42,554 nucleotides of DNA from positions 1 through 42,554 of IMG/VR virus record IMGVR_UViG_3300043449_000581; one strand, given 5' to 3'. Below the pieces are notes generated by a model. The model was given only the letters and a program-made list of their open reading frames with translations, did not search any database and had not been told where the DNA came from. The translations under genes were made by a program, and so were the position numbers. The DNA is from a virus. Numbering within the stretch: position 1 is the stretch's first letter; every line of letters begins with the position of its first letter. Of this stretch, positions 24,870-30,947 are shown in pieces.

Positions 24870-25702
24870 CAGCCCCACCCCCCTTGAAAGTCTGACTTGT
24901 TCCACCAGTTGTTGGATGTGTTAGCACCCTTGCCTTGATAGCACATGCAATCGTTCATGTATGTCATACACATGAAACAGCATCCGCATTGAGGGCAGTA
25001 ATCTTCTGCCTTCTCGGGCTTTTCGGGTACTGTGTAATCGCATACCTCACAGTAAGCCCATATATCCTCATCATCTTTGACAGTTAAGCCAAAGTCTAGA
25101 GGTTTGACAGATGTCCACATTCTGCTATATGAATCAAGGTAGCATGAGTCGTTAGACCACCATACACCTGATGCATCTCTCTTTCCCTTTTCCTCATGGA
25201 TAAGGTAGCACTGATACTTAGCGCGTGGGTCTACTGTTAGCACACACACCTTAGAACCCGAAGTGAAGTCTTCGATTAGGTTATACACTTGAGTATTATC
25301 TAATGCAGATACACCACCGATAGCAGGCAGTAAGTCTTCTGCAAAGATACGCGTATCACTACGGGTATCACCTTGCGGTTCAATGATAGGCAGGATGCCA
25401 TTGTGTGCTAGGTAGGTACGCTCATCATGACCTACCTTGAATGGGTGACAGTTATCTACTGTCGTTGTGCCATGTGTAGCAAGACGGGCGTGCCATGTGG
25501 CATAACCCTCAGGATACTTGGCGCGCATCTCTAGGAAGCGATTGATAGATGTGTCAGCGTTCATAGTGCGCTCACTATGGATACGATTCTCACTTGGTAT
25601 AACGATTGCGAAACCAAATCCGTGTGGATTGTTGAGCGCACTTGCTTCTAACTTATCTCTTGACGGAATTACATTGGGCGGGATTACACATAACATACAC
25701 AT
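24866..25702 (-). CDS. Class II glutamine amidotransferase
   Basis: The 278-residue product starts MCMLC, so Cys2 becomes the N-terminal nucleophile after Met removal. Ntn-hydrolase motifs follow: NPHGFGFA (25-32), HARLATHG (71-78), NCHPF (84-88) and LAHNG (98-102). It would release ammonia from glutamine. The C-terminus (about 217-255) adds a Cys-rich block (AYCEVCDY; YCPQCGCCFMCMTYMNDCMC) absent from standard enzymes and likely to bind zinc. The amidoligase gene immediately upstream suggests a two-enzyme pathway, a pairing described for phage amidoligase clusters. Confidence 0.85.
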   Translation of the reverse strand: MCMLCVIPPNVIPSRDKLEASALNNPHGFGFAIVIPSENRIHSERTMNADTSINRFLEMRAKYPEGYATWHARLATHGTTTVDNCHPFKVGHDERTYLAHNGILPIIEPQGDTRSDTRIFAEDLLPAIGGVSALDNTQVYNLIEDFTSGSKVCVLTVDPRAKYQCYLIHEEKGKRDASGVWWSNDSCYLDSYSRMWTSVKPLDFGLTVKDDEDIWAYCEVCDYTVPEKPEKAEDYCPQCGCCFMCMTYMNDCMCYQGKGANTSNNWWNKSDFQGGWGW

Positions 25703-25717
25703 TAGATATCTCTTTTC

Positions 25718-25734
25718 TGTACGATTATCGTACG
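25718..25734 (-). promoter_or_regulatory. Operator-like palindrome, site 4
   Basis: TGTACGATTATCGTACG (last base differs), filling most of the 33-base gap between the amidoligase stop and the amidotransferase start, 15 bases upstream of that start. Confidence 0.85.
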
Positions 25735-25735
25735 A

Positions 25736-27199
25736 TTAGTCTTCTGAGTTTGGTACATCATTGGCGAACGATTCGCTCATGATTGTGGCTAGGTTTGGAT
25801 AAGTCTCAAGATTGCTTGAGATGTATCCTGTGAACGCCAGCCATGTCAGGGCTTGGTTCTTTGGTGTTACCTTGAGGTCGCGTGTGTACTCAACTGCTGC
25901 ACTTACGAACTCAAGAGCAGACAGCACTCTCTCCTTGCGTAGTGAACCCTTGAAGACACGCACCTCTATGGTTGCATCATTCTCGGTGTTGATAGCAGAG
26001 TACCTTCCGTTATTCTGCTCACCAAACTTGACCTTGCGTACTAAGTGACCCTTATCGTTAAACGCTGCATAGTTATTGTTACTACGGCCAGCGATACGCT
26101 CAACCTGTCGCTGATTATCATAAACCAACTTCATGAAGCGTAACTCATGCGATTGTCGAGCCAAGATAATTGCATCTCGCTCTTTGATGCCTCCTGCCCA
26201 TGGATTCTTGCCAGTACCAAAAGCGGTACGGGATACATGGACATGCAACCCGCATGATGTGGTGTTCCATGAGCGATAGCCTTGAGACTTGAGTTTGGTC
26301 AGCACTTCCCACTTAAACTCTTTCTGATACTTCTCAAGAGTGTGAGGATGTGTGACTATCTCGAAGCCGTCAGATAGTGAGCCATCATCTTTCATGTATG
26401 CAGTAGCACCTAAAGTATTCTGTGCTATCTCAGCACCTTCATACCTAGAGCCGTTGCGTGCCTCTACTTCTAACTCGAAGCCGAGGTGATACTGCCCTGT
26501 GCCAATGAAGTAAGGTCGTGGGCGGTAGGAGTAACTGTGAATGACCGACTCATCTTCTTCGTCAGCACTACAATCATCATGACTTCCGTCCCAGTATTCG
26601 TCTCCACAGTCGTCACATGTGTAGACATTGTTGTCAATACATGTTTGGCAGTAGCGATTTCCGTCGAATCGTTGGGTGTACGATAATCGTACGGTGTCTT
26701 CGCAGTTTTCACACCAATGGAAGTTACCTTCACCACCGTTGTCTTCGTAGAAACTTTCTGTACAGGTTGTGCATCTAGTTTCTCCTTCAATCTGAATGAA
26801 CTCAGTAAAGTCTCCAGTTTTGTAAGCATCTCCATTCCTTTCATATGTCTGACGCCATGGGCGGTTGATAAGGTGTGCATAGTTAAGGTCACAATCTGAG
26901 CAACCTTCGTTAGAGCAACGGTTATGAGCAATAATGACTCTGCCGTCTGCTAGGTGAGCAGTAGTCAATGACCAGCGTTCATGACCTTCAACCTCAGGCC
27001 GTAAACATGCTTCGCATCTCTCGCCTGTGGCTAAGATAGGGAACTCCTCTACCTTTGGCCATGATTCATTGTTGTACCAATGAGTCCAGCAGTGAACGCA
27101 TATACCGCGCATATCCTGTGACTCAGTAGAACTGACAAAGAGGTGGTCAGGTGCTGAACAACGCGCACAGACGCCTAACTCTAAGTATCCGTAAGCCAT
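25736..27199 (-). CDS. Amidoligase-family (ATP-dependent COOH-NH2 ligase) protein with zinc ribbons
   Basis: The 487-residue product has an N-terminal half with many CxxC pairs (for example CARCSAP, CVHC, CEACL, CTTC, CENC, CQTC, CDDC), an array of zinc ribbons. From about residue 236 come LGFELEVEARNG, DDGSLSDGFEIVTHPHTL and TTSCGLHVHVSRTAFG, the core of the putative amidoligase family (glutamine-synthetase-like fold, PF12224 type). Such enzymes join a carboxylate to an amine with ATP; a partner amidotransferase can supply ammonia. The target is unknown: host wall peptide, a virion protein or a small molecule. Operator site 5 lies inside the gene. Confidence 0.82.
   Translation of the reverse strand: MAYGYLELGVCARCSAPDHLFVSSTESQDMRGICVHCWTHWYNNESWPKVEEFPILATGERCEACLRPEVEGHERWSLTTAHLADGRVIIAHNRCSNEGCSDCDLNYAHLINRPWRQTYERNGDAYKTGDFTEFIQIEGETRCTTCTESFYEDNGGEGNFHWCENCEDTVRLSYTQRFDGNRYCQTCIDNNVYTCDDCGDEYWDGSHDDCSADEEDESVIHSYSYRPRPYFIGTGQYHLGFELEVEARNGSRYEGAEIAQNTLGATAYMKDDGSLSDGFEIVTHPHTLEKYQKEFKWEVLTKLKSQGYRSWNTTSCGLHVHVSRTAFGTGKNPWAGGIKERDAIILARQSHELRFMKLVYDNQRQVERIAGRSNNNYAAFNDKGHLVRKVKFGEQNNGRYSAINTENDATIEVRVFKGSLRKERVLSALEFVSAAVEYTRDLKVTPKNQALTWLAFTGYISSNLETYPNLATIMSESFANDVPNSED
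26677..26693 (+). promoter_or_regulatory. Operator-like palindrome, site 5 (inside amidoligase gene, reversed)
   Basis: TGTACGATAATCGTACG; the central base is inverted relative to the other seven sites. It is written in amidoligase codons for TVRLSYT. Being internal, it may be a roadblock or a chance sequence kept by selection. Confidence 0.78.
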
Positions 27200-27201
27200 G
27201 A

Positions 27202-27354
27202 TTACTTGCCCGCCTTGATGTCGAAGTATGCCTTGCGGTATTCCTCAACGGCACGGGTTAGGCGTGCGTTATGTAGTGCTGATGTGATGACGAGTGTTAC
27301 TGATACGCCTAGTGCTATCACGATAGCGATTAGGTCGGTTACTTGTAGGTACAT
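27202..27354 (-). CDS. Single-span membrane mini-protein (50 aa)
   Basis: Read from 27354 it encodes MYLQVTDLIAIVIALGVSVT then LVITSALHNARLTRAVEEYR, with one membrane segment at about residues 7-27 and a cytoplasmic basic helix ending KAYFDIKAGK. AAAGGAAG precedes the ATG and operator site 6 lies 22 bases upstream. It could anchor the neighbouring amidoligase at the membrane; this is inferred from adjacency (two bases apart). Confidence 0.65.
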   Translation of the reverse strand: MYLQVTDLIAIVIALGVSVTLVITSALHNARLTRAVEEYRKAYFDIKAGK

Positions 27355-27376
27355 CTAACTTCCTTTCGGGTATCGC

Positions 27377-27393
27377 TGTACGATTATCGTACG
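27377..27393 (-). promoter_or_regulatory. Operator-like palindrome, site 6
   Basis: TGTACGATTATCGTACG, 22 bases upstream of the membrane mini-protein that opens the amidoligase-to-WhiB section of the operon. Confidence 0.86.
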
Positions 27394-27395
27394 GC

Positions 27396-27606
27396 TTGGT
27401 GTGGGCAGAATGTCCACTATCTAAGAATACTGGGTATGGCTGGCTAAGTCAAGCGACTACGGCTAGGGCTATCCACGCAAAACGACTACGGCTAACCCCC
27501 ACCCCCGACACAAACCTTTTACGCCACGACTACGGCTATGCCCCATGCCCCAACACAAACTCGTCCGACACAAACTGTCGGACACAAACTTTTCGCGCGG
27601 AGCGCG
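27396..27606. repeat. Gene-free repeat cluster (CGACTACGGCTA and ACACAAAC units)
   Basis: No credible gene is seen between 27355 and 27672. CGACTACGGCTA occurs at 27454, 27483 and 27527; GACACAAAC or AACACAAAC at 27507, 27552, 27567 and 27581. A perfect hairpin GTCCGACA/TGTCGGAC spans 27563-27583 and CGCGC/GCGCG spans 27594-27606. CCCAACACAAACT reappears at 28466-28478. The rightward open frame here is low-complexity and Pro-Thr-Arg rich, and is rejected. Iterons of an origin, protein-binding sites or a structured leader are possible. Confidence 0.65.
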
Positions 27607-27623
27607 TGTACGATTATCGGACA
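27607..27623 (-). promoter_or_regulatory. Operator-like palindrome, site 7 (one arm mutated)
   Basis: TGTACGATTATCGGACA differs from the consensus by one T-to-G change without compensation in the other arm. It lies just beyond the hairpin that follows the 204-residue gene. Confidence 0.75.
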
Positions 27624-27628
27624 TGGCG

Positions 27629-27660
27629 AAGCCCCCACCCCCGAAAGAGGGTGAGGGCTT
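27629..27660 (-). terminator. Hairpin after the 204-residue gene
   Basis: AAGCCCCCACCC (27629-27640) and GGGTGAGGGCTT (27649-27660) pair with one mismatch. The arms closely resemble those of the terminator at 23491-23518, but no T-run follows in either direction, so termination may be partial. Confidence 0.6.
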
Positions 27661-27672
27661 GAGCCTTGAGAA

Positions 27673-28287
27673 TTAAGCGGCTACGCGTTGAGCCTTCACG
27701 CTTGGATGATTAGAATTGTGAGCCTTGACCAGCGCGCCCACGAACTTCACAAACTCGCCCCATTGAGCCTCGTTCTGAATTGAAAGGTCTTCCAACTCTT
27801 TCGCTCCCATGAAGAGAGAAATGTAGGCGTCTAGGTTGGCGAGAGTCTCGCCCGCCTTTGCCTTGCGTCCAGCCTTTGCGCGCTCACCCTGTGAAGGAAT
27901 CGCGCGGACGAATTGAGCGAAGGTCTGAGCCTCGCTAAGTTTAGCGGAAAAATCCTTCTTGTAAGCGCGCTTGGCCTGAATTGTGGTGTTTAAAATGACC
28001 TTGAGAGTCTGAGCCTTTGCGCCTTCCAATTTACGGACATCGGCAGAGTCCACGAAATACTGAACCTGAGACCCGCGAAGCGTTGGAGCCGTGCCGACTT
28101 CCTCAGCCTTCTCGATTGTGGCCTTGAGACCACGAACGGAAATTGTGCCCGCGTTGAGCATTGAAACCGCCTTCTCGTACCAGTTCAATTCGCCCTGAAG
28201 GTTCAGGATAGAAGCGAAGTCTGAAACGAGTGACTCGTTGATTGCGTCCTTGCTTGAGATTACTTTGCCTGACTTTGGTGCTGACAT
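27673..28287 (-). CDS. Unknown 204-residue protein, first gene of the leftward operon
   Basis: The ATG at 28287 is preceded by AAAGG; a longer frame reaches 28368 but covers a good promoter. The product is basic, helical and Ala-Lys rich (GTISVRGLKATIEKAEEVGT, APTLRGSQVQYFVDSADVRK, TLKVILNTTIQAKRAYKKDF). Its codons look more GC-rich than those of its neighbours. The segment around residues 55-85 could be a helix-turn-helix-like DNA contact, which, with its lead position under operator site 8, makes it a candidate regulator; this is inference. No family is recognised. Confidence 0.7.
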   Translation of the reverse strand: MSAPKSGKVISSKDAINESLVSDFASILNLQGELNWYEKAVSMLNAGTISVRGLKATIEKAEEVGTAPTLRGSQVQYFVDSADVRKLEGAKAQTLKVILNTTIQAKRAYKKDFSAKLSEAQTFAQFVRAIPSQGERAKAGRKAKAGETLANLDAYISLFMGAKELEDLSIQNEAQWGEFVKFVGALVKAHNSNHPSVKAQRVAA

Positions 28288-28333
28288 TTTAGAGCCTTTC
28301 GATTTAGAGTGATTAGGATTAACCACTAAGAGA

Positions 28334-28362
28334 ATCATCCCAGAAATGCCCCCTAGAGTCAA
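28334..28362 (-). promoter_or_regulatory. Leftward promoter candidate for the operon
   Basis: On the minus strand TTGACT (28362-28357) and GATGAT (28339-28334) are separated by 17 bases, matching -35 and -10 boxes in 5/6 and 4/6 positions. Transcription would begin near 28327, about 40 bases before the 28287 start codon. Operator site 8 lies 18 bases upstream of the -35 box. Confidence 0.55.
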
Positions 28363-28380
28363 ATCCAAATGCCTAGTGTC

Positions 28381-28397
28381 TGTACGATTATCGTACG
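28381..28397 (-). promoter_or_regulatory. Operator-like palindrome, site 8
   Basis: TGTACGATTATCGTACG, upstream of the first leftward gene and its promoter candidate; the outermost member of the array. Just beyond it are direct repeats of CGCTCAGCCA (28396-28416). Confidence 0.86.
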
Positions 28398-28752
28398 CTC
28401 AGCCACGCTCAGCCACACGCTCAAACGGTCAGGCAGATAGTCACCCAACACGCTCACCAAAGCATCCCAACACAAACTAAAAAACGCGCTCGCTCGTTCC
28501 TCGCTCGCGGTCTGCCGACACTTACTTAAATCGCGGAAGCGATTGTTAAAACTTATCCTGTCGTAAACGACAAAGGACAAAGACAAAGACTCTATCGTGC
28601 GCTAAAGCGCACTCTTATTGGCTTGAAAAGCCTCGTGTCGCCCTGGGCGACCCCAGTGTTACTTATCCCCTCCGGGGATGTATATACACTATCGGCCAAA
28701 AATATTTTTACAGTATTTGGCCTCCAGTGTCCCAATATGTCCGTATTAGTAC

Positions 28753-28777
28753 TATAATATCTGTGACGTTAGTCACA
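28753..28777 (+). promoter_or_regulatory. Rightward late promoter candidate overlapped by a Crp/GlxR-like palindrome
   Basis: A perfect TATAAT lies at 28753-28758 without a good -35 box. Four bases later comes TGTGACGTTAGTCACA (28762-28777), which is TGTGA-N6-TCACA, the consensus of Crp-type regulators such as actinobacterial GlxR. The expected start point (about 28765) falls inside the palindrome, so a bound protein would block initiation. Confidence 0.6.
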
Positions 28778-28801
28778 AAGTATACCATCGTGCGTTCGTT
28801 T

Positions 28802-28829
28802 TTGTCTTTTGAACGGGTTAGTATATATA
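28802..28829 (+). promoter_or_regulatory. Second rightward promoter candidate within an inverted repeat
   Basis: TTGTCT (28802-28807) and TATATA (28824-28829) lie 16 bases apart. They are enclosed by the inverted repeat CGTTCGTTT (28793-28801) and AAACGAACG (28841-28849), which could be an operator pair or a hairpin. Confidence 0.45.
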
Positions 28830-29068
28830 GAGAAACAAATAAACGAACGACTCCTACAGAGTGAGTTTATCTGGTCGTGAGTGGTTGGCTAAGACAGTAC
28901 GGAACGTAGTGTAGTGCTGGCTTATGGCCAGCCACGAACCAAGGGGGTAGCGAGGCTCGTAAACGAGCCGAGCGATAAGGGGGAAACGCTAATTTGGACG
29001 GCCTAAATTAGCGAATCTATAAGGGGAAAAAGCCCTCGGTTTTATATCAGGTTTTTATAGGGGGAGTT

Positions 29069-30940
29069 ATGGCTGCAGGTAAAGGTACTGAGCATCATAA
29101 TGTCAAGGCATTACGGGAAGCAAAAGCCAAAGTATTAGAATTTATTAAGCAAGGTTTATCATTAGATGACGCCATAGCAAGGGCAGATAGAAAGCCTGAT
29201 GTTATGAAAACATGGCGTCAAGACGATAAATTCATGAGGCTCCTCGAAGCAGCCCGTGAAGAGGGAGAAAAAACCCTAAGCATCGTCACAGGGGACGCTA
29301 AGTTTAAACTGGGCTTTGAAGAGTTCTCTAAGGAGTTCTTGGACAGCCCCATCTTCCCGCATCACCGTTCCTGGATTGACGTCCTTGAGGGACGTGAGCC
29401 AAGTTACATCCATGATAGCATGGTCTATGAGCCAGCCTCGGCTAAGCGTTTACTTATCAACGTACCCCCTGAGCATGCCAAGTCCACAGTCATCACGGTC
29501 AACTACTGTGTCTATCGCATAGCCATGGACCCTAACATCAAGATTACCATCGTCTCAAAGACTCAAGAGCGCGCCAAAGAATACCTATACTCAATCAAGC
29601 AGCGTCTGTCTCATGAGCGGTGGGCTAAGATGCAAAGCGTCTACGGCTCTGCTGGGGGATGGAAAGAAGATGCAGATACCTGGAAAGCAGACCGTATCTA
29701 CCTCAGCCGTGACTCGACTGAGAAGGACCCTACTGTACAGGCTCTTGGCGTTGGTGGTCAAATCACTGGTGCTCGTTCTAACCTTATCATTCTTGACGAC
29801 GTTGTTACTACGTCTAACGCTCATGAGTGGGAAAAACAAATGCTGTGGTTACAGCGAGATGTTGTAACTAGACTTGGTGATTCTGGCAAGTTGCTGATTG
29901 TGGGCACACGTATTGCCTCAAATGATTTATATCGTGAGATTAGAAATGCTGAGCATTGGACTGGTGGCAAGACCCCGTTCACTTACTTCTCAATGCCAGC
30001 GGTTTTGGAATTCAATGATGACCCTGAGAAATGGGTTACACTTTGGCCTAAGTCAAACATACCATGGGAGGGCTCAGAAGATGACATCCTTCCCGATGAA
30101 GACGGTCTTTATCCTAAATGGAACGGGCCAGCACTGTTTCGTCGACGTTCAGAAGTCTCTCCTTCTGCTTGGGCACTTGTTTATCAACAGCAAGACGTCC
30201 AAGAGGACTCTATCTTCCCGCCTGCATGTGTCCAAGGTTCAATCAATAGGATGCGCAAACGCGGGCCTCTAAAGCCTGGCACACCTGGTCATCCAGAAAC
30301 GCAAGGTCAGTGGTACACCATCATGGGCTTAGACCCCGCGATGGCTGGTAATACCGCTGCTGTTATTATGACGGTTGACCGTCAGACTAGAAAACGCTAC
30401 ATCTTGGATGTAGAGAACATGCACGAACCTACTCCTCAGAAGATTCAGAAGTTAATTGAGGATTGGGTGCACAAGTATCGTCCTAATGAATTACGTATTG
30501 AGACTAACGCCCATCAGAAGGCATATGCTTTGGATGATAACTTGCGTCAGTTCCTTGCCTCTACTGGTGTTAGATTCTCTAGCCAGTTCACAGGTAAGAA
30601 CAAATGGGACGTAGGGTTCGGTGTGGCTGCCATGTCAGGACTCTTTGGGACTATGCGTACTAACGCACACCAAGATGACAACCTAATGGAACTACCATCT
30701 CAGGATGGTTCAGAAGGTATCAAGGCGCTAATCCAACAATTGATTACTTGGAAGCCAGATACTAAAGGCAAGACAGACTGTGTAATGGCTCTATGGTTCT
30801 GTGAACTGCGAGCAAGAGAAGTAATTGGCAGTACAAGAATCAGTCAAAGCCATATCCCTAATAAGTGGGCTACGGCAAAACAACAAAGTACTCGTTATGT
30901 GGTAAACCTCAACGATTACGAATTTGCACAATACGAATAG
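29069..30940 (+). CDS. terL: Terminase large subunit with small-subunit-like N-terminus
   Basis: The 623-residue product contains an atypical Walker A (INVPPEHAKST, about 130-140), Walker B LIILDD (about 239-244) and the nuclease domain with MGLDPAMAGNTAAVI (about 420) and TDCVMALWFCELRA (about 570), so it both drives and cuts DNA during packaging. Residues 1-75 (VKALREAKAKVLEFIKQGLS, then AIARADRKPDVMKTWRQDDK) look like a helix-turn-helix of the terminase small-subunit kind; no separate small subunit is found. The start follows an AGGGGGAG ribosome binding site at the end of the structured region. Confidence 0.93.
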   Translation: MAAGKGTEHHNVKALREAKAKVLEFIKQGLSLDDAIARADRKPDVMKTWRQDDKFMRLLEAAREEGEKTLSIVTGDAKFKLGFEEFSKEFLDSPIFPHHRSWIDVLEGREPSYIHDSMVYEPASAKRLLINVPPEHAKSTVITVNYCVYRIAMDPNIKITIVSKTQERAKEYLYSIKQRLSHERWAKMQSVYGSAGGWKEDADTWKADRIYLSRDSTEKDPTVQALGVGGQITGARSNLIILDDVVTTSNAHEWEKQMLWLQRDVVTRLGDSGKLLIVGTRIASNDLYREIRNAEHWTGGKTPFTYFSMPAVLEFNDDPEKWVTLWPKSNIPWEGSEDDILPDEDGLYPKWNGPALFRRRSEVSPSAWALVYQQQDVQEDSIFPPACVQGSINRMRKRGPLKPGTPGHPETQGQWYTIMGLDPAMAGNTAAVIMTVDRQTRKRYILDVENMHEPTPQKIQKLIEDWVHKYRPNELRIETNAHQKAYALDDNLRQFLASTGVRFSSQFTGKNKWDVGFGVAAMSGLFGTMRTNAHQDDNLMELPSQDGSEGIKALIQQLITWKPDTKGKTDCVMALWFCELRAREVIGSTRISQSHIPNKWATAKQQSTRYVVNLNDYEFAQYE

Positions 30941-30947
30941 GATAACA

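Larger units (their letters stand above)
28529..29012 (+). other. Gene-free region with a chain of stem-loops (possible structured RNA, origin or packaging site)
   Basis: The whole gap 28369-29068 has no credible gene. It holds perfect stem-loops at 28529-28544 (loop GGAA, a GNRA type), 28559-28572 (TAAA), 28597-28612 (TAAA), 28620-28632, 28637-28651, 28665-28679, 28694-28722 (imperfect), 28916-28932, 28954-28969 (TAAA) and 28988-29012 (8-base arms). Four G-runs (AAGGGGG type) occur between 28940 and 29064. The density of short stable stems is far above that of other gaps here. It leads directly into the terminase gene, so it may be the leader of the late transcript, a non-coding RNA or a pac/cos or origin site. 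Confidence 0.65.

Noticed and set aside
25518-26931. Open frames antisense or out of frame to the amidoligase and amidotransferase genes
   Set aside because: They are Thr-Val or Ser-Arg rich shadows, without motifs or start signals, and conflict with the well-supported enzymes.
27396-27662. Rightward 88-codon open frame
   Set aside because: No ribosome binding site, low-complexity Arg-Thr-Pro sequence, and it is built from short direct repeats and hairpins plus an operator site.
23521-28397. Reading the 17-bp palindrome as LexA/SOS boxes
   Set aside because: The arms (TGTACGAT) match neither the actinobacterial TCGAAC-N4-GTTCGA box nor CTGT-N8-ACAG spacing.
28359-28586. Leftward 75-codon open frame upstream of the first operon gene
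   Set aside because: It covers operator site 8, direct repeats and the promoter candidate; the translated sequence shows no protein-like pattern.
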